From: Planobispora longispora
Lineage (GTDB): Bacteria > Actinomycetota > Actinomycetes > Streptosporangiales > Streptosporangiaceae
Direction of reading: 5' to 3'
Length of the DNA stretch: 64,000 nt
Assembly (NCBI RefSeq): GCF_016863135.1
Contig: NZ_BOOH01000019.1
Coordinates: 248,001-312,000 of the forward strand
Below the pieces are notes generated by a model. The model was not told the DNA's origin. It saw nothing but the letters and a program-made list of their open reading frames with translations, and ran no database searches. A program made the position numbers and the translations under genes. Shown here piece after piece: positions 15,415 through 23,554 of the stretch; the first letter of the stretch is position 1; each line of letters starts with the position of its first letter.

Positions 15415-15717
15415 TCAGAGGGTCACGGACAGCTCGGTGACCTCACCCAGGCGGGCCTGGGCCGGGATGTCCTTGGTGACGCCGCCGCCCGCGATGATGC
15501 GGACGGTCCAGTCACCGGGGGCGGCGAAGAAGCGGAAGACGCCCTCGTCGGAGACGACGACCTCGCCGGTGAACTCACCGGAGTGGTCCAGCAGGCGGGC
15601 GTAGGCCCGGCCCGCGCCGGACACGACGCCCTGGATGACGGCCTGGGTCGACAGGTCGATCCCGGCGGGCAGGGCAACGGTCTGCTCAGGTGCTGCGCAC
15701 CCCTGGGCAACAGTCAT
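15415..15717 (-). CDS. sseC: SseC-like protein (DUF1416)
   Basis: A 100-residue DUF1416 protein with an immunoglobulin/transthyretin-like fold (GEFTGEVVVSDEGVFRFFAAPGDWTVRI). It corresponds to mycobacterial SseC, encoded beside the thiosulfate sulfurtransferase and presumed to act in sulfur metabolism. The start ATG overlaps the stop of the sulfurtransferase by one base (TGATG), so translation is coupled. Its biochemical role is unproven. Confidence 0.85.
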   Translation of the reverse strand: MTVAQGCAAPEQTVALPAGIDLSTQAVIQGVVSGAGRAYARLLDHSGEFTGEVVVSDEGVFRFFAAPGDWTVRIIAGGGVTKDIPAQARLGEVTELSVTL

Positions 15718-16556
15718 CAGCGGGCCTCCCCCAGCTCGATCGGCACGCCCACGAGCGAGCCGTACTCGGTCCACGAACCGTCGTAGTTCTTGACGTTGGG
15801 CTGCTCGAGCAGCTCGTGCAGCACGAACCAGCTGTGCGCCGAGCGCTCGCCGATGCGGCAGTAGGCGATGGTGTCCTTGCCGAAGTCGACGCCCTCGCCG
15901 GCGTAGAGCGCCTGCAGCTCGTCGTTGGACTTGAAGGTGCCGTCGTCGTTGGCAGCCTTGGACCACGGGATGTTGCGGGCGGTGGGCACGTGGCCGCCGC
16001 GCTGGGCCTGCTCCTGCGGGAGGTGGGCCGGGGCGAGCAGCTTGCCGGTGAACTCGTCGGGCGAGCGCACGTCGACCAGGTTGAGCTTGCCGATCGCGGA
16101 CACGACGTCGTCGCGGAAGGCGCGGATGGACAGGTCCTGGTCCGCGGCGGTGTAGGTGGTGGCCGGGCGCTCGGCGACCTCGGTGACCAGCTCGCGGGAG
16201 TCGAGCTCCCACTTCTTGCGGCCGCCGTCGAGGAGCTTGACGTTGTCGTGGCCGTAGAGCTTGAAGTACCAGTAGGCGTAGGCGGCGAACCAGTTGTTGT
16301 TGCCCCCGTAGAGCACCACGGTGTCGTCGTTGGAGATGCCCCGGGCCGACAGCAGGGCCGAGAAGCCCTCGCGGTCCACGAAGTCGCGGCGGACCGGGTC
16401 CTGGAGGTCCTTCCTCCAGTCGATCTTCACGGCGCCACGGATGTGGCCCTTGTCGTAGGCGCTGGTGTCCTCGTCGACCTCGACGAGAACGACACCAGGG
16501 GTGTCGAGGTTGGCCTCGACCCAGTCGGCGTCCACCAGGGCGGCGGAGCGGCTCAT
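15717..16556 (-). CDS. sseA: Thiosulfate sulfurtransferase (rhodanese), CysA/SseA type
   Basis: A 279-residue two-domain rhodanese. The active-site loop is AYCRIGERSAHSW with the persulfide-forming C233 in the second domain. The first domain is inactive, as usual in the family. It transfers sulfane sulfur from thiosulfate to thiol or cyanide acceptors in the cytoplasm. It is the middle gene of a DUF4395-sseA-sseC operon behind a cysteine-containing leader peptide, consistent with sulfur-responsive control. Confidence 0.93.
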   Translation of the reverse strand: MSRSAALVDADWVEANLDTPGVVLVEVDEDTSAYDKGHIRGAVKIDWRKDLQDPVRRDFVDREGFSALLSARGISNDDTVVLYGGNNNWFAAYAYWYFKLYGHDNVKLLDGGRKKWELDSRELVTEVAERPATTYTAADQDLSIRAFRDDVVSAIGKLNLVDVRSPDEFTGKLLAPAHLPQEQAQRGGHVPTARNIPWSKAANDDGTFKSNDELQALYAGEGVDFGKDTIAYCRIGERSAHSWFVLHELLEQPNVKNYDGSWTEYGSLVGVPIELGEAR

Positions 16557-16571
16557 GGGATTCCTCCGGGG

Positions 16572-16970
16572 TTATCTTGCGGCGGGCAGTATCCGGCGAA
16601 TGATCAGGTACATCTCGCAGCCGAGGCACAAGCCGAACGCGGCGTTGAGAAAGGCGGCGAACAGGGCCGCCGCAGTGGCGCCAAGGGCCAGTGGCGTTGT
16701 CTGTGTTGCGTATCCGACCGTACCCACCAGGGCGAAGATGAGACCGACCAGCTGCGCGAAGCGCGGCGGCCGGGCGTCCTCCGACTCCCGGGGAGGGCTT
16801 TTCACTATCCCTTTGAAGATCATCCCGTACGGCGAGGCGCCGAGGGCTCCCAGTGCGAACACCGCGGCCTGAGCCGCCAGCAGCCACCCGCTGCCCGTGA
16901 CGAGGACGAGCGCGAGGACTGCCGTGGTGACGGCCGCGGCGAAGCGTAGGGCCCGGGGATCGGCTTGCAT
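16572..16970 (-). CDS. DUF4395 membrane protein
   Basis: A 132-residue protein with about four transmembrane helices and a conserved C-terminal CLGCEMY pair. DUF4395 proteins are often encoded beside sulfurtransferases and thioredoxins and may move or hold reduced sulfur; that role is inference. The ATG at 16970 is preceded by AGGAGC at good spacing. It is the first structural gene after the leader peptide. Confidence 0.8.
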   Translation of the reverse strand: MQADPRALRFAAAVTTAVLALVLVTGSGWLLAAQAAVFALGALGASPYGMIFKGIVKSPPRESEDARPPRFAQLVGLIFALVGTVGYATQTTPLALGATAAALFAAFLNAAFGLCLGCEMYLIIRRILPAAR

Positions 16971-17031
16971 CGCTCGATGCTCCTGAAGGGTTGTGCAGAT
17001 CGGTGCGGCTCGGGGCCGCTTGAGATCGCCC

Positions 17032-17115
17032 TTAGGAGACGCGACAGAGCGCGGTGGCGACGCGGCAGAAGTCGACCGCGCGCCGCTTGGTGAGCAGCTC
17101 TGTCGTGGGGTGCAT
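17032..17115 (-). CDS. Cysteine-containing leader peptide (27 aa)
   Basis: The ORF encodes a 27-residue peptide with the core LLTKRRAVDFCRVATALCR, two cysteines near the end. It matches the actinobacterial class of leader peptides before sulfur genes. In mycobacteria, cysteine-rich upstream ORFs attenuate sulfur operons through ribosome pausing when charged Cys-tRNA is scarce. The promoter (-35 GTGACA, -10 TAATGT) places transcription at or next to the ATG, so the mRNA is leaderless. A GCGGC/GCCGC hairpin (17005-17019) lies between the leader and the DUF4395 gene. Confidence 0.82.
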   Translation of the reverse strand: MHPTTELLTKRRAVDFCRVATALCRVS

Positions 17116-17122
17116 GCCGATG

Positions 17123-17152
17123 ACATTACCCCGGCGTTCCGGTATCTGTCAC
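17123..17152 (-). promoter_or_regulatory. Promoter of the leader peptide and sulfur operon
   Basis: On the minus strand GTGACA (17147-17152) and TAATGT (17123-17128) are 18 nt apart. The -10 ends 7 nt before the leader ATG, which fixes the start as leaderless. Confidence 0.7.
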
Positions 17153-17272
17153 ATCCATGTCCAGTTCGTGAGACGAAAATGCCCGGGAGGCGGTAAAGTG
17201 CCCGCCCGGCACGCGAGGATCCGCTGCTCAGCCCTCAGCTGGTCAGCCCCCGGCCGCCCAGCCCTCGACTGC

Positions 17273-17701
17273 TCAGCCCTCGACGGCCTGCCCGAGAGCG
17301 GCGATGACATCGGCCTTGCGGGGCTGGCCCGAGGCGCGCTTCACGACGCGGCCGGACGGGCCGAGGACGAGCACGGTCGGGGTGCGCAGGATGTTCAGGG
17401 AGCGGACCAGCTCCAGCCGGGACTCCGCGTCGATCTCCACGTGCGCGACGCCGGGCACCAGCTCCGCCACCTCGGCGAGGATCCGGCGGGTCGCCCGGCA
17501 GGGCTGGCAGAACGCCGTGGAGAACTGCACCAGCGTGGCCCGCTCGCCCAGCTCCGCGCCCAGGTCGTCCGCCGTCAGCCGCTCCACGCCGCCGTCCTTC
17601 ACCTCGCGGGGCACGCCGTCGCGGCGCCGTACGACCACGCCCACGAGCGTGGCCACGGCGAGCGTCGCGGCCAGCACGGCCAGCCCTGTCACTCCAGCCA
17701 T
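17273..17701 (-). CDS. Membrane-anchored thioredoxin-like protein
   Basis: A 142-residue protein with an N-terminal signal anchor (GLAVLAATLAVATLVGVVV) and a thioredoxin fold carrying FCQPC at about residues 74-77. The later cis-proline segment is LRTPTVLVLG. It probably acts as an exported thiol-disulfide protein. The start is uncertain: an in-frame ATG 34 bases further upstream would add a short basic extension. It is separated by about 135 bp from the anti-sigma gene on the same strand. The redox partner is unknown. Confidence 0.78.
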   Translation of the reverse strand: MAGVTGLAVLAATLAVATLVGVVVRRRDGVPREVKDGGVERLTADDLGAELGERATLVQFSTAFCQPCRATRRILAEVAELVPGVAHVEIDAESRLELVRSLNILRTPTVLVLGPSGRVVKRASGQPRKADVIAALGQAVEG

Positions 17702-17835
17702 CGAGCACCACAACGCCCGGCGCCGCCGGCCCATTCCCGCCGCTCCGGCCCAGGAGCGATCGGCCGGCCCGGCGGACCCGGACCGGGGGCGCCGTCCTCT
17801 CCGGCGGATGACCGGCCCGCCCCCTCCCGCTCCGG

Positions 17836-18687
17836 TCAGCCGCCGTGGGCGGGGACCGTGAGCAGCAGACGCCCGCCGGAGGTGAGGACCTCGAACCGGT
17901 CGATGCCGCCCGGCGGGATCGTGGTGGAGCCGGAGAAGCCGCCCGACTCGTCGTAGGCCGCCTCGTCGACGATCCAGTTCCCGGCCGTCTGACGGCTCCC
18001 GTCGGCGGCGACCACGTCCAGCCGGAAACGGGTGCCCGTGGCGACCCCGGAAATCATGATCTTGACCGTGGTCGCCTTCTCGTCCGGCCGCGCGGTCACC
18101 GTGGCGCGGACCCTCCCCTTGGCCCCCTTCGCCGCCAGCGTGTCGCCCTGGTCGCCCATCACGACGTCGGGAGTCGGCGTGCCCTCCGGCGCGAGCCTGC
18201 TGTCGCGTGCCGCGTCCTGGGGAGACCGGCTGGGGGCGGCCTTCGCCTCCGCGCTGCCCGCGCCGCTGCCCGCGTCCTCGGAGAAGGGCGCGGCCGCGCG
18301 GCTGTCGGTCGCCGCCTCCGGGGCGGACTGCGCCGTCGTCACCGCATCGTCCCCGATCCCGGCGGTCGTCGCCCAGTAGGCGCCGCCGAGCCCGATCACC
18401 ACGGCCGAGGCCGCCAGCGAGAGCATCACCCGGGCCAGCTTGCGCCGCCGCGCCCGGGCGTTCAGCAGCCGATCGAGAACCGCCCGCGGCGGACTGGCCG
18501 CCTGGGCGATGTCGTCCTCCGAGACCCGGCCCAGGAAGCCGGCCACCCCGCCCAGCTCCGCCAGCTCCGCGCGGCAGTCCGCACACCCTTCGAGGTGCGC
18601 CTCCACCGGCGCCCGCTCCTCCGGATCCAGCGCCCCGAGGACGTACACCCCGAGTGAGATCCGGGCTTCGTCACAGGTCATGTTCAT
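17836..18687 (-). CDS. Zinc-finger anti-sigma factor, transmembrane
   Basis: A 283-residue protein. The N-terminal ZAS domain has H31-x3-C35-x2-C38 (HLEGCADC). One transmembrane helix lies at about 84-106. A low-complexity linker and an extracytoplasmic sensor-like domain (FRLDVVAADGSRQTAGNWIVD) follow. It is expected to hold the co-encoded ECF sigma factor at the membrane. The ATG overlaps the sigma stop (ATGA), so the two are made in step. The signal is not evident. Confidence 0.88.
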   Translation of the reverse strand: MNMTCDEARISLGVYVLGALDPEERAPVEAHLEGCADCRAELAELGGVAGFLGRVSEDDIAQAASPPRAVLDRLLNARARRRKLARVMLSLAASAVVIGLGGAYWATTAGIGDDAVTTAQSAPEAATDSRAAAPFSEDAGSGAGSAEAKAAPSRSPQDAARDSRLAPEGTPTPDVVMGDQGDTLAAKGAKGRVRATVTARPDEKATTVKIMISGVATGTRFRLDVVAADGSRQTAGNWIVDEAAYDESGGFSGSTTIPPGGIDRFEVLTSGGRLLLTVPAHGG

Positions 18688-19256
18688 GGCGCCAGCCCCC
18701 GCTCCTCCAGCGCCAGCTTCAGCGCCCGGAGCGCGTAGTACGTACGTGATTTCACCGTTCCCGGAGGGATGCCGAGCGTCTCCGCCGCCTCCTTCACCGA
18801 CTTCCCCTGGTAGTAGACCTCGACGAGCACCTCGCGGTGCTCCGGCCTGAGCGCGGCGAGCGCCTCGGCGACCGCCCACGACTCCACGGCCCGTTCCAGC
18901 TCGTCGTCGGCGGGCACGACGGCGAGCGCCTCGTCTCCCGTCTCCTGGGGCCGCGACTTGCGCGCCCGGTGCTGGTCGAAGACGAGGTTGCGGGCCACGG
19001 TGAACAGCCACGCGCGGATCGAGCCGCCGCCGAGCGCGTCGGGATGCCGCCAGGCCCGCAGCAGCGTCTCCTGCACGACGTCCTCCGCTCTCCCCGAATC
19101 GCCCGTCAGTCTCAGGGCGTAGCCGTACAGTGGCCCGCCGTGTTCGTCGAAGAGAGCCCTGACGAGCTGCTCATCGGCGGTTCCGGCGTGACTCACATCC
19201 TCACGACGTACGGCGGGGCGGTTCGGTTCAGGCGTGACCGGATCGGCTTCGGGCAT
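18684..19256 (-). CDS. ECF-family RNA polymerase sigma factor
   Basis: A 190-residue ECF sigma factor. Region 2 is LVRALFDEHGGPLYGYALRL through EDVVQETLLRAWRH. Region 4 is ALRPEHREVLVEVYYQGKSVKEAA with a helix-turn-helix LGIPPGTVKSRTYYALRAL. The GTG at 19196 is an alternative start, with a GAGG ahead of it; the first 20 residues of the longer form are Pro-rich and may not be translated. It forms an operon with the ZAS anti-sigma gene downstream and follows the DUF2993 gene by 12 bp. Confidence 0.88.
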   Translation of the reverse strand: MPEADPVTPEPNRPAVRREDVSHAGTADEQLVRALFDEHGGPLYGYALRLTGDSGRAEDVVQETLLRAWRHPDALGGGSIRAWLFTVARNLVFDQHRARKSRPQETGDEALAVVPADDELERAVESWAVAEALAALRPEHREVLVEVYYQGKSVKEAAETLGIPPGTVKSRTYYALRALKLALEERGLAP

Positions 19257-19268
19257 GACCGGACCCGC

Positions 19269-19949
19269 TCACCCCCGCAGCGGGACGTCCGCCGCCTCGG
19301 CCGTGATGCGCAGCCCCTCGGCGCCGGGCTCCACCCCGGTCACCTTGAGATTGAACGGCAGCTTCCCGAGCGGGATGCGGTAGGTGATGAACCGCTCGGG
19401 GTCCGGCACCGTGATGCCGCCGCCGAGCGTGACCTTCTCGGGCGTGAACCGGACGCCGTTCTCGGTCAGGTCGATCTTCATCCTGGCCTTCACCGGCACC
19501 TTCTGCCCCAGGAAGGTGATCTCCCCGTTGACGTCGAGACCCGCGTCGCTGACCTGGATCTCGATTCCCTGGGGCGCCCTCTGGTTCAGCACCTCCTCGG
19601 GGACCACCACCGAGCCCACGACCCGCTCGGCGCGGATGTCCACCTGGTCGGCGCGGAGCACCAGATCCGACAGGGGCGCGGTCACCCCGTACAGCGTGGC
19701 GTTCACGTCGGACATGCGGATGCCGGCGAGGGTCATCGCGCCCATGTCGACCTTGACCTCGTCATAGCGCCCGGCGACCGCCTGGGTCAGGAACGGGATC
19801 CCCTCGATGGTCACCTTGGGCGGGGCGGCCAGGTCGTAGCGGGCGGTGGCCTGGGTGGCGATCTCCTTCTCCACCCCGGCGACCGCGACCCGGTCCAGGA
19901 CGGCGACGAGGACGAGCAGCAGGATCAGAAAGGCGAGCAGCTTGCGCAT
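19269..19949 (-). CDS. LmeA-family phospholipid-binding protein (DUF2993)
   Basis: A 226-residue protein with an N-terminal signal anchor (LLAFLILLLVLVAVLDRVAV) and a DUF2993 domain. The family member LmeA binds phospholipids and supports lipomannan elongation in mycobacteria. Actinomycete homologues are presumed envelope lipid-binding proteins. GAGGAGTCGG before the ATG is a strong ribosome-binding site. It starts the run leading into the ECF sigma pair, suggesting the sigma factor responds to envelope state (inference). Confidence 0.8.
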   Translation of the reverse strand: MRKLLAFLILLLVLVAVLDRVAVAGVEKEIATQATARYDLAAPPKVTIEGIPFLTQAVAGRYDEVKVDMGAMTLAGIRMSDVNATLYGVTAPLSDLVLRADQVDIRAERVVGSVVVPEEVLNQRAPQGIEIQVSDAGLDVNGEITFLGQKVPVKARMKIDLTENGVRFTPEKVTLGGGITVPDPERFITYRIPLGKLPFNLKVTGVEPGAEGLRITAEAADVPLRG

Positions 19950-20068
19950 CCGACTCCTCGTCGTTCGTTCTCAGCCCTGTTCCCGCCCGGGTGGGGCCGG
20001 AGATCCCGGGTTCAGGACAGGGTGCCACCGGAGCACGTCCCCCGGCAATCTTGTCCGAAACGCAGGCG

Positions 20069-20320
20069 TCATCCTCCCGCGAACGGCGGGAGGACCTCCA
20101 CCGTCGCCCCCTCCGGGAGCACGACCGCGTCATGCGCCCTCCTGCCCACCGGATCGCCGTCCACCAGGAAGGACGAACGGGCGGCCACCCGCCCCAGCTC
20201 GTCGCGGCCCGCGGTGACCTTGGTCACCAATTCCGCCAGGGTCGCGGCCTCGAAAGGCTCCTCCGCCGTCCCCGCCGCGTCCTTCGCCGCCGCCCAGTAG
20301 CGGATCGTTCCCGTCGCCAT
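20069..20320 (-). CDS. moaD: MoaD/ThiS-family sulfur carrier
   Basis: An 83-residue ubiquitin-fold protein ending in the required PFAGG, whose C-terminal Gly is thiocarboxylated. It most likely feeds molybdopterin synthase, but ThiS-like or other carrier roles are possible. The last codons and the stop lie beside a 9-bp hairpin (20072-20094), which may serve as a terminator. It is divergent from glnR. Confidence 0.8.
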   Translation of the reverse strand: MATGTIRYWAAAKDAAGTAEEPFEAATLAELVTKVTAGRDELGRVAARSSFLVDGDPVGRRAHDAVVLPEGATVEVLPPFAGG

Positions 20321-20360
20321 GTGGCATCCAACTCCTAGAAAGCATCCATTGTGAGGTTAC

Positions 20361-20378
20361 GGTTACGTGGAATTAACC
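20361..20378. promoter_or_regulatory. GGTTA-N8-TAACC inverted repeat between moaD and glnR
   Basis: A perfect 5-bp inverted repeat (GGTTA 20361-20365, TAACC 20374-20378) is preceded by a second GGTTAC copy at 20355. It lies in the divergent promoter region and could be an operator. It is not a good match to the published GlnR box, so no regulator is assigned. Confidence 0.3.
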
Positions 20379-20445
20379 GCATATCAACTGTTCACCAGGT
20401 GGACGATCAGTGGACGTCCCTTCTTCGTCGGATATCCTCGCCTAG

Positions 20446-20486
20446 GGACCTGGGCGACGTAGCCCCCGGGTCCTTACGTGTTTTTT
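20446..20486 (+). promoter_or_regulatory. Candidate attenuator in the glnR leader
   Basis: A 9-bp stem with one G-T wobble (20446-20454 with 20465-20473) is followed by TTTTTT at 20481-20486. An alternative hairpin, ACGTA/TACGT (20457-20461 with 20475-20479), would abut the T-run more closely, so two exclusive folds are possible. It is oriented with glnR. No + strand gene lies upstream for it to terminate. Confidence 0.4.
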
Positions 20487-20523
20487 GTACGGCTGCCGCC
20501 GGCATGACGCGCAAAGGAGGTCC

Positions 20524-20595
20524 GTGACGCACCGAGGGAAACGGGCCGCCGCACGCGACGGTCTGGGGGAGAGCCCGGCGAAGGAGTGCCCGTGA
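20524..20595 (+). CDS. 23-residue upstream ORF coupled to glnR
   Basis: A GTG-initiated ORF encodes 23 residues ([15 protein letters not shown]...). Its ribosome-binding site is AAAGGAGG at 20513-20520. Its TGA overlaps the glnR GTG (GTGA), so ribosomes ending here could restart on glnR. A shorter ORF (20504-20527, MTRKGGP) covers the same ribosome-binding site. Spacing from the site to the GTG is short, so translation is uncertain. Confidence 0.35.
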   Translation: MTHRGKRAAARDGLGESPAKECP

Positions 20596-21305
20596 GCAAC
20601 CTCCTGCTTCTCACCAATGCCCTGGAGCCCTCGGCCGAGGTGCTCCCGGCTCTGGGGCTGCTGCTCCACTCGGTCCGCGTCGCCCCGGCCGAGGCGTCGG
20701 CGCTGATCGACGCTCCACCCGCCGACGCCGTCCTCGTCGACGCGCGCCGCGAGCTCGTCCAGGCCAAGGGGCTGTGCCGCCTGCTGCGGACGACCGGCCT
20801 CGACTGCCCCCTCCTGGTGATCGTCACCGAGGGCGGCCTGGCCGCGATGACCGCCGAGTGGGGCGCGGACGACGTCATCCTCGACAGCGCGGGCCCGGCC
20901 GAGGTCGAGGCCCGGCTCCGGCTGGCCGTGGGCCGGCTGAACCTGACGACCGCCGACGAGACCCCCGACGAGATCCGCAGCGGCGACCTCTCCATCGACG
21001 AGGCGACCTACACCGCGCGGCTCCGCGGCCGCGCGCTCGACCTGACCTTCAAGGAGTTCGAGCTCCTCAAATACCTGGCGCAGCACCCCGGACGGGTGTT
21101 CACCCGGGCGCAGCTCCTCCAGGAGGTCTGGGGCTACGACTACTTCGGCGGCACCCGGACCGTGGACGTCCACGTCCGGCGGCTCCGCGCCAAGCTCGGC
21201 GCCGAGTACGAATCGCTGATCGGAACGGTCCGCAACGTCGGTTACCGCTTCGTGCCCGAGCGCGGGAACGAGCCCTCCGACGACCGCGAGCCCGCCCGCC
21301 GCTGA
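20592..21305 (+). CDS. glnR: GlnR, nitrogen-metabolism OmpR-type regulator
   Basis: A 237-residue orphan OmpR/PhoB-type regulator. The N-terminal receiver-like domain ([25 protein letters not shown]) and the winged helix ([46 protein letters not shown]) closely match Streptomyces GlnR. That protein activates glnA, amtB and other nitrogen genes and works without a cognate kinase. The GTG at 20592 is chosen because GAAGGAG ends 6 nt upstream. The last eight codons belong to a 48-bp tandem duplication. Confidence 0.95.
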   Translation: MSNLLLLTNALEPSAEVLPALGLLLHSVRVAPAEASALIDAPPADAVLVDARRELVQAKGLCRLLRTTGLDCPLLVIVTEGGLAAMTAEWGADDVILDSAGPAEVEARLRLAVGRLNLTTADETPDEIRSGDLSIDEATYTARLRGRALDLTFKEFELLKYLAQHPGRVFTRAQLLQEVWGYDYFGGTRTVDVHVRRLRAKLGAEYESLIGTVRNVGYRFVPERGNEPSDDREPARR

Positions 21306-21376
21306 CCCTCCCGACCCCGCCGGGCGTCCGACCGCGAGCCCGCCCGCCGCTGACCCTCCCGACCCCGCCGGGCGTC
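21281..21376. repeat. Perfect 48-bp tandem duplication across the glnR stop
   Basis: The unit begins CGACCGCGAGCCCGCCCGCC. The copies at 21281-21328 and 21329-21376 are identical over 48 bp, with the period a multiple of three. The first contains the glnR stop, the second only non-coding DNA. The identity implies a recent event. Confidence 0.9.
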
Positions 21377-21429
21377 TGCCCGCCGCCGCCTCTTCCCGGC
21401 CCGCCGGGCGTTCCGCCGTGGAACGCCGA

Positions 21430-21461
21430 GAGGGCCCGCCGGACGAATTCGGCGGGCCCTC
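21430..21461. terminator. Bidirectional terminator between glnR and the nucleotidase
   Basis: GAGGGCCCGCCG (21430-21441) pairs perfectly over 12 bp with 21450-21461 around an 8-nt loop, between two convergent genes. Confidence 0.75.
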
Positions 21462-21528
21462 CCGTCATTCCCGCGCGGTCACGGCTCGTTCCCGCACTGC
21501 CGTGCCCGCGTGACCGCGGTCACCACCG

Positions 21529-23328
21529 CTACGGCTTGACCGTGATGTGGTCGGGAACCGGCGGCGCGATCAGCGGGTTGGCCGCGAAGTAGGCGGCGAA
21601 GGCGTCGATGTCGAGCGGGCCGCTCCACAGCTCCGTGCTCAGCTCGAAGGTGTCGAAGGCGTCGCCGCCGCCGACGAGGAAGTTGTTGGCGGCGACCCGG
21701 ATGGTCTGGGTGTCCGTCACGGGAACGCCGTCGATCTTCATGTCGGAGATCTTCGAGCCCCACGCCGCGCCGGCGCTGTAGGCGTAGGTGAAGTTCGACG
21801 ACGGCTGCAGGATCTTGGTGAAGGCCTGCTTGTTGGGCCCGCCGGGGAACTGCTCCTCCAGGATGGTCTTGAGCTGCGCGCCGGTGACCGTGACGACCTG
21901 CACGAGGTTGTTGAACGGCTGGACCGTGAAGGCCTCGCCGTACGTCACCACGCCGTCGCCCTCGCCCGCGGGCGAGCCGGCGTAGTTGAGGCTGGCCCGC
22001 ACGCCGCCCGGGTTCATCAGCGCGATCTGGGCGTTGCCGCCGGTCTTGGTCGCGGCGAGCTGGCCGTCGGCGATGAGGTTGCCGAGCGGGGACTCGCCGG
22101 AGGCGACGGCCGTGTTGACGATGTCGGCCGTGATCTTGCCGATCGGCTTGTTGGCGACCGAGGAGACGCGGTCCTTCCAGGTCTGGACGAACGTGGAGAT
22201 CTCCGGGTCGGGGGTGACGGTCCGGGTCACGACGTGGTTGTCGGCGACCACCGAGGAGCGCACGACGTCGCGGGTCCGGGCGTCCACCTGGAAGTCGACC
22301 TGGGTGATCACCCGGCCGAACGAGCCGCCCTGGCTGTAGAGGCGCTGGTTGCCCTTGGGGTCGGTCACGGTGCACAGGTAGGCCTGGTGCGAGTGGCCGC
22401 TGAGGATCATGTCGATCTCGGCGTCCACCTGGGTGGCGATGCGGTTGCCCGCGCCGGGCACGGCGCTGCAGGCGTCGGGCGACTGGTTCGGGGTGACCTG
22501 GTCGCCCTCGTGCACCAGCACGACCTGGGCCTTGACGCCGACCAGCTTGAGCAGCCTGGAGGCGACGTTGGCGGCCTTGACCTCGTCGATGAACTCCAGG
22601 TCCTTGATGCCCTCGGCGGTGACGATGTTCGGGGTGGTCTGGGTGACCAGGCCGATGAAGCCGACCGGAACGCCGTTCATCCAGCGGATGGAGACCGGGG
22701 GCAGGGCGGGGATGCCGTAGTCCTTCAGCAGCGCGCGCAGCGAGTTCGGGTTCGCCTTCCCGCCGAGGGCGGCCAGGGCCTCCTTCTCGGCGGTGGCGCT
22801 CTTCCGCTTGAGGAGCACGTTGGCGCCGATGTAGTCGTACTTGGCGCCCTTCCACTCACCGGCGGGCGAGCAGCCGTCCACCGGGTGGCAGCCGCCGTAC
22901 ATGATGCGCTTGAGCTCGGCGTAGCCCTCGTCGAACTCGTGGTTGCCCACGGCGGAGGTGGTGACGCCGATCTTGCCGAGGAACTCGACCGACGGCTCGT
23001 CGTGGAAGGCCGCCGAGACCAGCGGGGTGCCGCCGATCAGGTCGCCCTGGGCGACCTTCAGGGTGTTCTTGTCGGACAGCTGCTTGAGGTGGGTGGCGAC
23101 GTAGGCCGCGCCGCCGGCCTCGACCGTGGCGCCGTGCTCGTCGACCATGCGGCCCGAGGAGCCGGTCGGCGGCTCCAGGTGGCCGTGGAAGTCGTTGAGG
23201 GAGAGCAGGCGGACCGGGACCGTCTTGGCGGGCTTGTTCCCCGCCTCGGCCGGCCCGGTCGCGATCACGAGCCCGGCCGAGGCGAGGACGCCGGCCAGGG
23301 CCAACCGCTGGAAGGAACGGGACATCAT
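21529..23328 (-). CDS. Secreted 5'-nucleotidase/metallophosphatase (UshA-like)
   Basis: A 599-residue exported enzyme with a signal peptide (1-29, ending near ATGPAEAG). The calcineurin-type metallophosphatase domain has SLNDFHGHLE, GNHEFDEG and SGHSHQAY metal ligands. The C-terminal 5'-nucleotidase domain includes GGVRASLNYAG and the substrate-stacking region. It hydrolyses extracellular nucleotides to nucleosides and phosphate. Whether it is bound to the wall is unclear, as no LPXTG or lipobox is seen. The phosphate transporter nearby fits phosphate scavenging. Confidence 0.9.
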   Translation of the reverse strand: MMSRSFQRLALAGVLASAGLVIATGPAEAGNKPAKTVPVRLLSLNDFHGHLEPPTGSSGRMVDEHGATVEAGGAAYVATHLKQLSDKNTLKVAQGDLIGGTPLVSAAFHDEPSVEFLGKIGVTTSAVGNHEFDEGYAELKRIMYGGCHPVDGCSPAGEWKGAKYDYIGANVLLKRKSATAEKEALAALGGKANPNSLRALLKDYGIPALPPVSIRWMNGVPVGFIGLVTQTTPNIVTAEGIKDLEFIDEVKAANVASRLLKLVGVKAQVVLVHEGDQVTPNQSPDACSAVPGAGNRIATQVDAEIDMILSGHSHQAYLCTVTDPKGNQRLYSQGGSFGRVITQVDFQVDARTRDVVRSSVVADNHVVTRTVTPDPEISTFVQTWKDRVSSVANKPIGKITADIVNTAVASGESPLGNLIADGQLAATKTGGNAQIALMNPGGVRASLNYAGSPAGEGDGVVTYGEAFTVQPFNNLVQVVTVTGAQLKTILEEQFPGGPNKQAFTKILQPSSNFTYAYSAGAAWGSKISDMKIDGVPVTDTQTIRVAANNFLVGGGDAFDTFELSTELWSGPLDIDAFAAYFAANPLIAPPVPDHITVKP

Positions 23329-23554
23329 GAATCACGACATTAGAGCCGTTATCTATGCAAAGAATGTCTGCAAGGTAACGATTCGCCCTGCTCTGAGATG
23401 GCGTTTCTTGCCAACACCCGGACGATCAAGATCGTTTCGATCCGTCCGGCGGCGCTCACGACACTCACAACGATCACCGGTCCGCGCCGGCGCCCCCGGC
23501 GACTCCGGCGTCCCGGCGATCTCCCCGGACCGCCGCCCGCCTAGAGTCCAGAGC

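Noticed and set aside
20341-20400. GlnR autoregulatory box
   Set aside because: GGTTAC repeats are present but the GTNAC-N6-GAAAC pattern is not met.
21547-23343. 598-codon + strand frame over the nucleotidase
   Set aside because: Antisense shadow; the minus strand has signal peptide and catalytic motifs.
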